A model generated the notes under the pieces. It did not search any database, had not been told where the DNA came from, and worked only from the letters and a program-made list of their open reading frames with translations. From Opisthocomus hoazin (taxonomy: Eukaryota; Chordata; Aves; Opisthocomiformes; Opisthocomidae), in contig NC_134414.1 of NCBI RefSeq assembly GCF_030867145.1, positions 81,830,504-81,894,503 of the forward strand: 64,000 nucleotides of DNA, in the 5' to 3' direction. The first letter of the stretch is position 1. Each line of letters begins with the position of its first letter. The translations under genes and the position numbers were made by a program. Below, in pieces: positions 31,695-46,600 of the stretch.

Positions 31695-34600
31695 GTAAGC
31701 GTCCTTTGCCTTGGCTTATTTCAAGGGCGAGATTATTAAAAATAAAAAAAAAAACCCTGAACCCCAACCCTGAAAAAAAGATGTTTATTTATTTTAAAAT
31801 GCTTGCTGGTGTTAATTTTTGCTGCTACTGTTTTGTGAGAAGTATTCAAGAGTGTTTAGATAAGTATTTCTGCAGTTTCTAAAGAGATACATATCTTTTG
31901 GATGATTGCTCATAATAGCCACACTACTTTGAGTTTGTTTGTTATTTCTTATTTTCTCCTTAGTGTTGCTCTTCTAAAATTGTTCTCAAGCTTGGACTTG
32001 AGTATCAACTTTTGAAATGGAAGCTGTAAAATGAGAGCTTCCAGGGGAACTTAAAGTTTGCAAAGAGATCCTTAGTCAAATGCTAACTTCATGTTTTCAG
32101 AGCTTTTCTTGGTTATTGATATTTTGAAACATACTAGTTATATTCTAAAAATAAATTCTGATTCACTTTAAGGATTGTCATGCTTTCACACTGGTTCTCG
32201 TGCTCTAATAATTCTAAATTAATAATTCATTAACCTTAGCTAACATGTTCCTGAATATATAAAATCCACACACGAGCATTCTATTTTTTTTAATGCAGGA
32301 TTAATGAAAAATTGAATATATTTTGTACTTCTTTTTTTTGACAAATGAATAGCAGTTGGAAAAATGTAGTCCTTTCATATCGAGTGGTTTTTCTACATTC
32401 TAACATAATTTTCCCTTTACAAAACATTGTGTAAAACTTTTTTTTATGTCAACCCAAAGAAGATCATCCTCGTGTGCATCTGCCATGTAGTGTACTTGTA
32501 ACCTTTTCTTTTTTGTATATTAGCGTTACTTCAAAAACTTGTAGCACAGTGTTTGACTGCAGGAAGAAATCAGTCATCAACCACTAGTTCCAAAATAGTT
32601 GCTGCTGCTGATCCTCCCACCACCCCTGCTTTAAATGGAGTCCTTAGGAGACCTGGCAGTGATGGGCAGCAAAAAAAACTTGCCTTAATTTATTGCCATA
32701 GTTGCATTTTAACATGAGATGAGGAATTATTTGGTGGTCTTCAGCAAGTAACATGGCATGGGAACAGCAGAGCAGTAGGACTGTGCTAGCCTGCCCCGTA
32801 CTATGTTGCGAACAGCGATGATTCACACGGTCTCTCATCACTGGCATGCAGACTTTCTTGTTCTTTTACATTGAGTATTTCTGTTCAAACAATGTGAGCG
32901 TGGGCAACACAATTTCCATATGCTCTATCACAGTAATTACAAGGATAGCCAGCCTAACCGTTCTTGCTTTGCACGTGTGCTAACTTAGAGCCATTTCAGG
33001 CTCTGCTTTGGGGAAGAAGTCATTGCTGAAAGTTGCTGTGGGCTTTAGGCACAGTCTTATGACGGTGGAAACTGTTTAATCCACTTTGAAAAGCAAAATT
33101 AATTATTTTAGGTCTATGGCAACAGCCACTGAATTGTATCATCAAAGTATTTGCCATGTTTCAGGGGACATATACAGGAACGACTTCTCAGTTCTAATCA
33201 GTACACAATATGAGAAAGGCTTGGCCATGCTGGTGAAAAGCTGGTCAAAGTCCTGGTGATAGGAATGTCTATGGCACGATTCACCTTTTTTATATGCAGC
33301 CTTAATTCTTAATACAACTTATCTAAGCTGTAACCATCTGTGATAGCTTCTAGAAACTACTGTGCCACCACGGCCAGGCCAGACCACATCATTCCCGTTA
33401 CCATCTTGCATTTCCTTTATGTCCGGCTATCATCAGTCAGTTGGCTACACTACCTTGATGGATACATCTGAACAGAAGTGTGGCATAACCAAGGACCACA
33501 TTGCACAAGGAAAGTGAAACCTGATGTAGTTCAGAATCTTACACGCTCACTTCAGTCTTCCATACCTTTATCTACACTCTGGCTTTTGTTATTTCCAAAC
33601 TTATGCAGGTGTCATGCTTTAATTCCAGCCAGCAACTGAGCACCAGCCAGCCACTTGCTCAGTCCCCCCAGTGGGATGGGGGAGAGAATCAGAAGGGTAA
33701 AAGTGAGAAAACTCGTGGGTTGAGATACAGACAGTTTAACAGGTAAAGCAAAAGCTGCGCACACAAGCAAAGCAAAACAAGGAATTCATTCACTGCTTCC
33801 CATCAGCAGCCAGGTGTTCAGCCATCTCCAGGAAAGCAGGGCTCCATCACACGTAAACTTTACTTGGGAAGATAAAATGTCGTAACTCCAAACTTCCCCC
33901 TCTTCCTTCTTCCTCCCACCAGCTTTATATGTTTGAACGTTATGTCATATGGTATGGAATATTCCTTTGGTCAGCTGGGGTCAGCTGTCCTGGCTGTGTC
34001 CCCTCCCAACTCCTTGTGCACCCCAGCCTCCTTGCTGGTGGGGTGGTGTGAGAAGCAGAAAAGGCCTGGACCCTGTGCAAGCACTGCTCAGAAAGAGCTA
34101 AAACATCCCTGTGTTATCAACGCTGTTTCCAGCACAAATCCAAAACATAGCCTCATACTAGCTACTATGAAGAAAATTAACTCTACCCCAGCCAAAACCA
34201 GCACAGCATGAGACTTGAGGTCTCCCATAGAAGTTGAGCTGCAACTATGAATTGTCTGAGTGGCCGTTAGCCCAGCCAGAATGAAAGAACAACATAGAAA
34301 CTTCTTGCACGGAAGTTCATGCTAACATCCCCCGTGGGTTCCTGCAGCTGGGGTAACCTGTGCTAACTCAGCTTTGGCTGGGTCTGCACGGCTCACTTAG
34401 GGTGTGGTAAGACACAGCTTGGGTCCGAGTCCCCTGGTAGCTGAGATCACGCACCTGTTTGAAGCACGCTGCAGTGCCATTTGGGCCATACACCTCTATT
34501 TTGAAACACGCCACGGGTCCCGTCTGGGCCGTACACCGGTGTGGGTGCTGGTGTGTGGTGGGAAAGCAGTGCAACTCGAGGGCTCTCTCCTGTGTGGAGC

Positions 34601-37600
34601 TGTAAAGCAGGTGAGACTCGCACTCTGACCTGATTGCTCAGAAATGCTCCTCAGGTTCCCGATATAGATATAATCTACATATCCATGGTCTTTAAGACCA
34701 ACTGATCGGCGGCACGTTTAGTCAGTAACAAAGACAGCACAAAGGTTGATGATGTTTAAGAGGGACTAACTTTACTGCATCAAGTATTGCATGCTATGCA
34801 GATAAAAGGAACAGCACTTATTGCTAGCCAGTAAACCATGTACCACTGTCCAGCTAAGGCTTACAAAGATGCTGACTCAAAACTAATTGTATTCTCAGTT
34901 AATTTGCTAGGCACCTTGTGGGGAGAAAATTACAGGCCTGTTTGGATTTGAGACACTATGTGACTTCGTTTTATGAATAATGTAGTTTTCACTGGAGTTA
35001 AAAGACAGAATGGGAGAGATGAAAAAGACAGTCCTGTTTTTCTTCTACTCCTCCATCAAGCTCCAGGCCTCGCTGTCTCTCCGTGTGAGGTCCCTGTGTA
35101 CGTGCCGAAGCACTCGCGGTATCAGCAGGGGTACACCAGACAATGAATTCTCTTGTTACTGGGTGCCAAAGATATTCCACTCCCAATACCAGAGCTGCTC
35201 TCATCTGTAGGCATCTCCGCGCTATCATCCCAGGCTGTGATCGCAGTCTGATAAATAGACATACCTGAACTGGTTGGCACACTAACAACAGCAGAGCTGT
35301 TGCAACACCAGAGCTTGGGAAAAGCCAGAAACCGGTCTGGTTACTCAGCTTCTTGGGTTCACTTTTCAGATGTTGCTGCCACACTGCAAGCCTGGTAGCA
35401 GTGCTCAAACTGCCTGTTTTCACTACAGATTTTTCCCTCATTTGCATCAGCGACTGTCAATCCCTTTCCATCCCATTCAGGGTAATAAATAAACAAATAA
35501 ATGTCATAATTCTTTCCAAATTAAAAATCAGTAAAGATATGCCTTTCGGTGGCATTTTGCCTCATGGTTAGCAGGAGAGTGATTCAGATTGTTTTGATCA
35601 GAGTCCTCCTCCTTTTCCACAGGGCAGCTGACATCCATGAATGTTACAGCAAAATACTATCTAAAACCTGATCTGCCTTACAGTATGTCCTGAAGGCAAA
35701 TAGGCCATCACAATTGAAAGAAAGGGCCTGAGAGGGTTAGGAAAATAGAAGAGTCCCACTTCCACTGTATAAGCTTTGCTTGTCATCAATGAATTTTTTA
35801 ATTGCTGAGTAATTTATTTACAAAGCTAAATTGCAGCAAAATATTTTGAAAGGGCAACAGTGCTCCTGATTAAATGAAAACAAAGCCCACAGTAAGCACT
35901 AAGATTAGAAAACGATTTCAAGCAAAGTCCCTCCTTATGTCTTAGATCTCATAACTTCAGTCGTGGAGGACCCAGGAGCACACACTCCACACCAGGAATG
36001 AACAGCAACAAAGCCTCCCGGATCACAATCTGTATTGCATCAAATCTGCAACTCTACCTTACAGGTTACCATTGAGATATGAGCCAGATATTTCTATTCA
36101 CCAAGATCGCACAGAACGTTTTGTTTCTTGAGCGTAATGGTAACAAAAAGAAGGCTGGCTCTTTATTTGGAAATCCAACCCAGATCTGCAGAGCATTCTG
36201 CATGCCAAGACTCTTGATCTCTGTTCCCTCCGAAGGCTAAGCCGACAGATCCTCTTCTGAGTCACCTGCTTTTGAAGTTCAGGTACCAGCCGATGCTCCA
36301 TCACCCTTTGCCCAGGGTCATGCAGAGGCTTCGCCGTGCACTCCAGTGGCCTGTGCAGAGGCTTCCGCAGCTCTGCACAGTGAGCCTAATTGCTCACTGC
36401 TCTTTGAGTCCAAATGAGATGAGAGGTGGCTCCCAAGACTCCGCAGAGACGTTGATGCTGAACAGACCTGCTTGCTGACATCCACCAACTCTTTCCAGCA
36501 TTCTTCTTTTCCAGAAAACTCATTCTTAATGGCATGAAACAGAGAAGATGCAGGCGTCGCTTCTTTGCTATCTTGCATCTTAGCCACACAGCAAACATGT
36601 ACGAAATGCCCTGATCACCCACTTTGACTTGGCAGTATTGCTAACCCCCTCGGAAGCAAGATAAATAATTATACCAATGGACTACTGTGACCTCAGGGGG
36701 CACAGGATTAGTTGTAAAACAGAACTTCTGAAACACTGAGATCTGCGCTACCCTTATTGAAGAGCTAAACATATTCTGTGTGCATTTTACCAGCGTACTG
36801 GGGATGAAGGTGGCATCAGGAACATTCAAAGGCACTCTGTGAGTAACAGAAGCAACAAAGCCTGGCATCTCCCTCACCTCCCGCATTATCTTCATCTCCC
36901 TGTGCTGTGTCTAAACTACCAGCTGGGGAAAGTGTGGATTAGCCAGCTGGCACTTAGGCAGTGAGTGGTCACTCAGAAAGCCCAGGACAGCTGTTGCTTG
37001 TGCCACACTACAGGATTTCGGTAAGAACACTCGTACAGGTCTCACATTTGACCCTATCTACGTGTACACGTAATGTGATGGTCATTGAGCCTGGCACTCT
37101 CAGCCCAGCACTGACAGCTTCAGGAACCACACAGGAACAGGGGGAGGCTTTGGCTGAACAGTCCATGCTGTAGCCTAAGCTCTGCTTCCTCATGACGCTA
37201 AGCTGAAAGTCTGAGTTTTGGTAAGATGTGCAGACATATGGTGCTGCTTCGTTGGAGATTCCAACTCCTTTGCTCAGCCTGTAATTTTACAGCACACACC
37301 AGCTTCCTCTGCACTCATTCTGAAGTAAAATTTAGAAAATTATACATTTTTTTTATGTGTGCAGGGTATATCACATCATAGAGAACAGCAGCTACCTTTG
37401 AACAGCTGTTGTTTGTCCACAGCAAAGCAAACGCCGTCGAACCAGAAGATTTTCTTTCATGTTTGATGAGCCCATACTGCACAGACCTAATGCAGTACTG
37501 ACACTCTTGTTTTAATAGTGCATCTTATTTGCTGGTAATTATTTAAATGTGTTCTTGTATGATTAAGTGAGAGAGACCTTTTCATTTCCCTTGAATTCAA

Positions 37601-40600
37601 ACTGTAAACAGAAGTGGCCTAGAAAAAAAAATGAAGTCAATAAGCAGGTCCATATGCTGTGGTCTATGGACTGGAACCTAGATCTTAATTACAGATTTTA
37701 AAGAATACTCGTTTTCTACCCCAACATCAAGGGGCTGTAATGACAATAATTGTTTACGGAATGGAAGGGCCGTGATGAAAAAAAATATCTGCAGTAACCT
37801 CATCAGGAAATATGGATCATGAGAGTATTACATCAAAGACATAGTACCTGCTTGTTGAGATTTTGTCCAAAGTGTCCACTCTGGGGCGTAAACCTTTAAG
37901 TTCTCCCCAAACTTTTCTTACATGAGTGATTTCCTTTAAACAAACATAATTACTTCCTGAATAAGGTTGGACCAGTAAACAGGTATGTTCTGAATCACAT
38001 ACCTGGGAGAATACATCTTACTTTCTCGTTACAGGGGAAATATGTCTCATGACTGTACAATAATTAGAAATTGTGTATACAAAGAATAACATACCATTTC
38101 AGCTTAAAAGAACATAAAATGAGTCCCATGAGAGATTTTTGTAATGTATTGTTCCTTTTTAGAAAATTTTTGTTCTCATTTGTGAGTCACCCCCTTCTTC
38201 CTCAGTCTCTGCCAGCTTCATAAAATTTTAAGCTCATTGTATTCACAAAACAATTCTTACTTAATTACACTGAAGAAGTGATTTTTGTTCTTGTTTTTAG
38301 ATAATGTAAAACTGACTTATTTTCCCTTTCAATTTAGCTCACATTTCTAAGTTAGTTGCTTCTAATTTGTTTGTAACACAGGTAATCTCATCCCGATCAT
38401 ATGACTGTTAGCAATGCACTCAAAGCCCATTAATTTAATCATATTAATGACAAAAGGATTTATCTAGCACTCATGTCCATGTATTCATTTAAGATGTATG
38501 TCCACACAAATGTGTATACACATATAGGAATATTTTCTCATGGATCTTAGCTTCGTTTTTAACAGTAGACTATGCATATTGAATGCCTGAGAAGTTAATT
38601 TCATTTGCTGCATAACCTGACTCTCATTGAGCAATATTCATACTGTCTTATTTAAATGTGTGTCATTTTAATAGCTACAAGCTTTGTTCATGTGGATCCG
38701 ATGCAGGACTGAGCCTACTTACAGAGACTAAAAACTGCAGAGTGATGCCATTGTAGCCTTTTGTCCGAAAACTTCCGAGTACGGTGGTAATGACAAATAG
38801 GCAACATCCACCTGCAGAATCCAGCCTTGCTCCTCGGAAATCCTCCTCAGAAACTGTGGGACCTCAGACCTTTGTGATCAATCAGCTCACAGTTAAAGGG
38901 TGATGGATCCCTTTAACATCTAGGTCACAAATTCAACCACAGGCAAAGGACGCTGCTGTCTGCATTTTAGGGCCTGGATATTTGGGTCACATTTTCAGAA
39001 AACTAATATGGGCAAAAGTTTGTGAACGTTAAATGTGCATGTGCCTGAAGACACAACTTTGGAGAGCACTGCCTGGGTGGGGTAAGATAGCCTCAGCTCC
39101 GTGATGCTTCAGCAGGATGTTTCTTATATTCAAGGGAACATACTAAAACCTGGCTCAGCATCTCTGTGGCAAACAGCAACCGTAACAGTCTCCATAGCAG
39201 AGCAAGGGACTAATAAGGATTTTATATCACCAGTCTTCCACACATTATATTTAACAGGCTCATAGGAAGTATGGGCATTAGTGAAAGGCAGTGGCCTACC
39301 CAAAAGAATCATGACTGTAAACATAACTATAGTAACTTGGAAATTTAAGCTAATATATTTTGATGCTTGGCTTTATGGAGTCTATTCTCCCCTGTCTGTC
39401 TGCTACAGAGAAGTCTCCTGTTAGCTGTTTAGGCCAGGTCTACACTTCAGATTTTTGTAGGCACAGCTACATGAGTTGGGTGGAGATGAGGGAATTACAT
39501 CCCAAATAAGGCTGGCAGTGCCAGTGAAATTCCTGCTGATAGTATAGTTCATTGTGTTTGAGCAGCTAGTAAAAACATCATTAAAACAGGTCCTTTTGCG
39601 ATACAAACTGTATATCCACCTGGAAGGCTTGCTTTCTTAGCTTAGCATTTCCTCACTTGCAGATTAAGGCTGTTCTGTGGTGTCAGGCAGGAGCCTATTA
39701 GCATTTTCTCAAATTCTCTGTTATGAATCATTGTCGACCACCCAAGAAACACTATTACAATAATTTTTTTTCTATGTAAAAACAGGATACTCACAGAAGA
39801 AAGGCTAGAAGTGATGCCAAGAAATAGCATACTAGCCCAAAGCAGTAATAACAGAGATAACTCTGAGATAATACCTCCTGCACAGCTAAATCTCTTCGTA
39901 ACTTTATCCAAATTAAAAGCACACACACACAATGAAAACCACACACAAAAAAACCCAAAGGAACAAATCTGTTCTTTTCCTACTAAAATTTCTTTCATTC
40001 TCATTTTCATCAGTAGATTTCCAGCTGTTTCTATTATGGAAGCTGGTTCCAAAAAAAAGACCATTTTTATATGTGGAAAATTAATTTCTTTCAGTCTGTT
40101 TGTTCTGTGAAGAAGCTTGAATAATTTGTTTCTGTTGTCATTTATCTTCAGAGTTCCCTGAAGTGACTGCAGTTCCTACTGAACTAAACATTCTCTGAGT
40201 CTCTAATGTGTTTTTGTTTTTAGACCCACCATTTTGTGGATGAAATCTGGGCTGTTCAGCTATTTAACCATCTGTTACCTTCCCAGATTAGATTCTTAAA
40301 TGGTCTAGGTGCAATCTCAGAAATGGTAATGAGCGTTTAAAATTCTGCTCCACAAAATCTTGCTCCTTGCGGCCATTTGATGTTATTACTGGAGGAAGTC
40401 GGGATGGAAGCCCAAGCAATCTTTGGTTTATTGGAATATCATTTACCATGCTGTACAGCTGTCCACATACAATCTGCCCATCTGTCAAGGTTTATACTGA
40501 CACAGTCAAAGAGATTGCACTGTAGATTCCTGTTTTATTCCCAATCAGTCATTCTGTGTTGGTGTTTGTTTATTTTATTACTTGGTTTATCATGAGAAGT

Positions 40601-43600
40601 ACTATTTAAAAAATCAATGTGAGTAATTTCTGCAGGGGATTTTCAGGCTTCTCTTTTGTCATCTTAAAATTTCTGTAGTTGTCTTCTGTTGCTCCCTTGT
40701 TGTCTCAAAAGAACACCTCTTGTCTTTTCCCACTTTTTCAATAACAGAGGAGACAACAGGAGAGGGAAACGTCGGTATCATCCAGGCGAAGGGCAGATGT
40801 TAGTAACTGTTTCGGTATGGTGTTTTGCTTTGGTTCTCATGCAGTTGGAAGTGTCTGCATGTTTTGGTTTGGCCTGGATAAATGCCAGGTGCCCACCAAA
40901 ACTGCTCTATCATTCCCCCTCCTCAGCTGGACAGGGGAGAGGGAATATGATGAAAGGCTCAGGGGTTGAGATAAGGACAGGGAGAGATCACTCACCAATT
41001 ACAGTCACGGACAAAACAGACTGAACTTGGGGAGAAAAGGGAGTTTAATTCATCACCAATCAAATCAGAGTAGGATAGTGAGAAATAAAACTAGATCTTA
41101 AAACACCTTCCCCCCACCCCTCCCTTCTTCCTGGGCTCAGCTTCACTCCCGTTTCTCTCCCTCCTCCCCCTCAGCAGCACAGGGGGACAGGGAATGGGGG
41201 TTATGGTCAGTTTGTCACAGGTTGTCTCTGCCACTTCTTACTCCTCAGGGGGAGGACTCCTCACACTCTTCCCCTGCTCCAGCGTGAGGTCCCTCTCATG
41301 TGAGACAGTTCTCCACAAACTTCTCCTGTCTCTGCCACTTCTTACTCCTCAGGGGGAGGACTCCTCACACTCTTCCCCTGCTCCAGCGTGAGGTCCCTTT
41401 CATGTGAGACAGTTCTCCACAAACTTCTCCAACGTGACTCCTTCCCACGGGCTGCAGCTCTTCCCAAACTGCCCCAGTGTGGGTCCTTCCCACAGGGTGC
41501 AGTCCTTCAGGAACAGGCTGCTCTAGCGCTGGTCCCCCATGGGGTCACAGCTTCCTGCAGGCATCCACCTGCTCTGGCATGGGGTCCCTTCCACAGGCTG
41601 CAGGTGGATATCTGCTCCACCGTGGACATCCACGGACTGCAGGGGAACAACCTGCCTCACCATGGTCTTCATCATGAGTTGCAAGGGAAGGCTCTCTGCT
41701 CCGGCGTCTGGAGCACCTCCTCCCCCTCCTTCTTCAGTGACCTTGGTGTCTGCAGAGTTGTTTCTCTCACATAGTCTCACTCCTCTCTCTCAACCGCTGT
41801 CTCTCCTGCAGACGTTTTTCTTCCTCTGCTTAAATATGTTATCCCAGAGGTGCTACCACCGTCGCTGATTGGCTTGGCCTTGGGCAGTGGTGGGTCCGTC
41901 TTAGAGCCACCTGGTATTGGCTCTATCAGACAAGGGGGAAGCTTCTCGCAGCTTCTCACAGAAGCCACCCCTATAGCACCCCTGCTACCAAAACCTTGCC
42001 ACGCAAACCCATAACACTGCACCATCTTGTTTAAAGTCCATAATCTCTTTGTATTAGATTCCTCCTCCTATTCTTTTCTTTTCCCTAACTTCAAAGAAAT
42101 ATTGTACCTGAAAGTTTTTCAGAGTCTTCCTTCACAAGATGATTTTGCCACATTCTCTTTACAGCCTTAGGACCTTGGTAGCTGCTTTCCATATTGTTAG
42201 TTCCTGAGTGCCAGAACCCGCAACAAAGGACCTGGTTTGGCCAACAGCTCTTCAAGGTTGCAAAATTATTTCTGATGACTCACCCTGATATGAAAGGGTT
42301 TGAATCCTGCCAGCAGTATCCTGCAGCAGCAGGGCTCGGATCAGACAGCCTCCTTCAGCACTCAGGATGCCAATCAAAAGTGAAGATTTATCCAGAGGAC
42401 AAAATCAAAGGACAGTCAAACTTCAGTTGCTCATATTGCTGGCACTGAAGAAATGCTTCAGAAAAATATAATTTGACCATATAAGCTGAGGCAATGCCAG
42501 GATGTCAGCCTGAAGGTGGGGATCTGCATTGGGATCGAACGGTCCCATGGCTGGGCAGGAGCAGGGCTGTGGCGGCCCACAGGCAGGGGCTCAGGGCCAG
42601 CAAGGGCCAGTGGTCCCCTCGGGGCTCAAGCAGGGAATATCTTGTCAGTTTTACATATTTATGTATTTTAATGGATTCATACAGAAAAAATAACCTGTCA
42701 GGGTCTTGGAATATTATCCATCTAAGGACCCAGTCCAAAGGCTACTGGACTTGGCTGGGTTGGCAGAGTGGCCCAGGCAGGCGCAGGAGAGGTGGTCGGA
42801 TGAGGTGACACTCCAAGGTCAGTTCAAATAACAAGAGACAAAATGCTGCTCTAATAACATTGCCGGGAAAGCCTGACGCTGTTATCTGCTTTTCCTTTCC
42901 AAACACGGGTTTGTCATGCTATTTTATAGGGACAGTTTGCTTCAGAAGCCATCCCCTATTTTGCATTCCAGCCTCGCTTTATCTTTCCCGTCAGACACCG
43001 GCTGTAATTAAGTTCACAGACTTACGTAAAAATCCTCGCGGGAATCAAAACGTTTCTACTTTATGCCCCTGTGCTGATTTTTATCTGAGGATCACACAGT
43101 GCTTTACCACTGATAATTAATCTCTCCAGGAGCTCTCCGACACAGGCGAGAGCTATTATTCAGGAACAGTGATTAATGTGACAAATGCCATGAAGACAGA
43201 CAGTACCTGCCAGGAAGAGAGGTCTGAGCTGAACGCAGAGCGTTGCCGCGCTGGAGAACTTCTGACCACCCCTCTCCGTTCCTCAGTTTCCCCACCTGAA
43301 CAATGACGCCTTTCTTGCCGGGAAGTGTTCAAGACTTACCAAGAAAAACAATTCATCGAAGAGTTAGATGTTAAGGCTTTTAGACAGGATAAGAAACAGA
43401 TGCAGACCAAGAGGCTTACTCGATAGAGCACAGTAAAACGTTTCTGCTTAGGGAAGCCACGGCACGTTGTGACTGTTTGCGGGTTTGTGCAGGCTGATCT
43501 TGTATTTGGTGTGCAAACACAAGGACAGCGAAGTTTCAGTTCGGATGAAGACTAATGGATACATACTCTGCAAAGAGGTGTCTCATGAAGGCTGCATACT

Positions 43601-46600
43601 GAAAGGAAAGAGGCAGACTATAGAGAGTGGAAAGTAAAACTCACACGAATGACTGTGTTTGTTCAGTTCAAAGTCTTATGCTTCAGTTTAATACATTTTA
43701 AACATTTTCCAGTTTCATTTACCTACTAACTTCAAAGGTCAGGATGCTAATTGCCCCGCTGTGACACTTAATGACACCATTGTCACCTAACACAGAACAG
43801 GAAGGGTTCTTTTCTCCCCTTTCAGATTTGTTAAGGTACAGCGGAAACTAAATTAGGTAAACGCACCTTTATAGCTTTTACTGCTGGCACATGTTACAGG
43901 AAGAATTAAAAAACCCGGCTGATTCATGTTACCAGTGATCACAAGGCAGGCTTGCCAGCGAAGCTGCTCTGTGCAGCTGAGCTAGCAAAACAGTAACGAA
44001 GATATTAAAAGTTCTCAATTTATAATTTTGGTTTGCCGGTACCGTGCTGAATGCTACTCCCAGCCGTGGCCTCGCAAGAGCCCTTGCGACCTGTGCTCGT
44101 CAAAGGCACGTCTGCGCAGCGGCTGAGCGCGGGTGAGCTGAGACAGCAGCGGCTTCTCTCTGCGCCCCCCGAATGAGCAGCCTCTGGGAATCCAATGAGC
44201 CCAACTTGCGTGGTCATGCAGGGCTGCACGGCGCAGGGACGACAGCTGACAGCTTGCCCTGAGCCTGCTCCTGTTTGGATGGATTTTGCTTTTGCCTCTT
44301 ACTGGTGCTCTGGCTTTGTCCAGAGCTCTCAGACCAGGGGTTCATGGAAACCTGCCCACTGACTTGTTCTCTCCTTCTGTCACCCTCCTTCTAGGTCAAC
44401 GTGACTTTGATTTAGCTGATGCTCTTGATCATCCAGGTAGGTAAATCTCCTATACTTATTTTACTATAGCGTTTAGACCCAGTAATAAATCTCAAGTCCT
44501 TTTCCTCGGGGACTGGAATATGAGGTGGCTAGTACTTAAATGAAAGATATACAGAACTGGGAAATGCTAGATATCAATGTTTCTGTCATAAAATTAATTT
44601 TTTTACAAACAAAAAAAATTATGGCTTTGAAAAGATATCCCTTCATTTTTAGCTTCTGCTGTCATACATAAAGAATTATTGAATGCAGCTCTCTAGATTT
44701 GCAGATACCTTCTTTTGTGAAGTTGAAAAAGTTTAAGCTGTTACTGTTTGTTGATATGTCATTGTGTCCCACAGACGACATAATTACCAGGAAGCCTACA
44801 GTGATCAGAAGACCGACCAGGCCTGTGCTGAGTGAGTAAAGAAGGCAATGGGTCATAACCGATTTTAGATAGCAGAAACTGTCTCCCATGAGATTCTTGA
44901 TCGTATTTTCTAATGTACCATAGCTAAGATCATTCGGGTGAATACTACCTACCTTCTGTATGTAAACTAAGGGGTTTTTTTCACAACTACCAATTTCATG
45001 TCTTTACTGCTTCCAGTAAGGCTTTAGAGCATGACTGGCCACTGATGGCATTTTATCTCCTGAAGATCCTCTTCACACTTTTCCAGCCTGTACTGAACTC
45101 CCTGGGGAGTATAACCATGGGTAACTGTTGCTATAAATGGTAACTATTCTTCTACTTTTTTTTTTACATTATCTTTTCTTTTAGCACAAATATTCATAGA
45201 ATCGTAAAATAATTTAGGTTGGAAAAGACCTTTAAGACCATTGAGTCCAACCATTAACCTAACACTGCCAAGTCCATCACTAAATCATGTCCCTAAGCGC
45301 CACATTTACACGTCTTTTAAAGACCTCCAGGGATGGTGACTCAACCACTTCCCTGGGCAGCCTGTTCCAATGCTTGATAACCTTTTTGGTGAAGAAACTT
45401 TTCCTAATATCCAGTCTAAACCTCCCCTAGTGCAACCTGGGACCACTGCCTCTCATCCTATCACCAGTTACTTGGGAGAAGAGACCAACACCTGCCTCAC
45501 TACAACCTTCTTTCAGGTAGTTGCAGAGAGCAATAAGGTCCCCCCTCAGCCTCGTCTTCTGCAGGCTGAACAGCCCCAGCTCCCTCAGCCGCTCCTCAGA
45601 AGACTTGTTCTCCAAACCCTTCACCAGTCTCATTGTCCTTCTCTGGACAAGCTCCAGAACCTCAATGTCTTTCTTGTAGTGAGGGGCCCAAAACTGAACA
45701 CAGCACTCCAGATGCAGCCTCACCAGTGCCAAGTACAGGGGCACGATCACCTCCCTACTCCTGCTGGCCACACTATTCCTGATACAAGCCAGGATGCCGT
45801 TGGCCTTCTTGGCCACCTGGGCACACTGCTGGCTCATGTTCAGCTGGCTGTCGACCAGCACCCTCAGGTCCTTTTCCACTGGGCAGCTTTCCAGCCACAT
45901 TCATGATGCTTGATAACAGACTTGGAAAAAAATCAGAAAGAATTCTAGTATTATTCCTTCTCCCTGTGTATTTACTTAACATTATCTAGTATTGATTGCT
46001 ACTGTGACCTGTGTCAGAAGGGAAAAAAGGCTCTGAACAGGCCAGAGGACAGAAAGGTCTTAGCTGTAGTCCTGAGAATGACAAATGCTGATTTCCAATA
46101 AACACTTGTTAGTGTTTAAAAAACCAAACCCCAAACAACAACCAAACCATACATGTACTCATGATGGAACATTTTATGATATCATAGACATTTTTCACCT
46201 AAACTACAGTGAAATAAATTTCTGACTGTCAAACAAAATGCTTGAATCGGGAAGTGCTGTATAACATTAGCCCACACAATGACTTTCAGTCTTTTTCTGG
46301 ATAAACATTACAATAAGTCTTCAGGTACACGAACGCAGTTACATTTTCCACACGATTCTCTGGCTTGCTCTTTGAGCAAACAAGGCAGCATTTTGCAACT
46401 GTGATAGCTACCAAATCTGGTAATTGTTGCATTCTTCCTTCCCACTCTGTTTTGCAAAGAAAAACTCTGTTTGGCCTAGAATGGAAGTGTCTGTTGTAAA
46501 GTGCTGCTAAGCCATTACCCTCTACTGAGATAGCTGTCCTGACTTCCGTTAAGGTCAGTGGAGAGAAATCAGGATGTGTAGGGACAGTTCATATCACCCT

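Noticed and set aside
45427-45900. 157-codon minus-strand frame as a host gene in the XG intron
   Set aside because: It is the C-terminal part of CR1 reverse transcriptase, joined to a CR1 3' UTR and tail.
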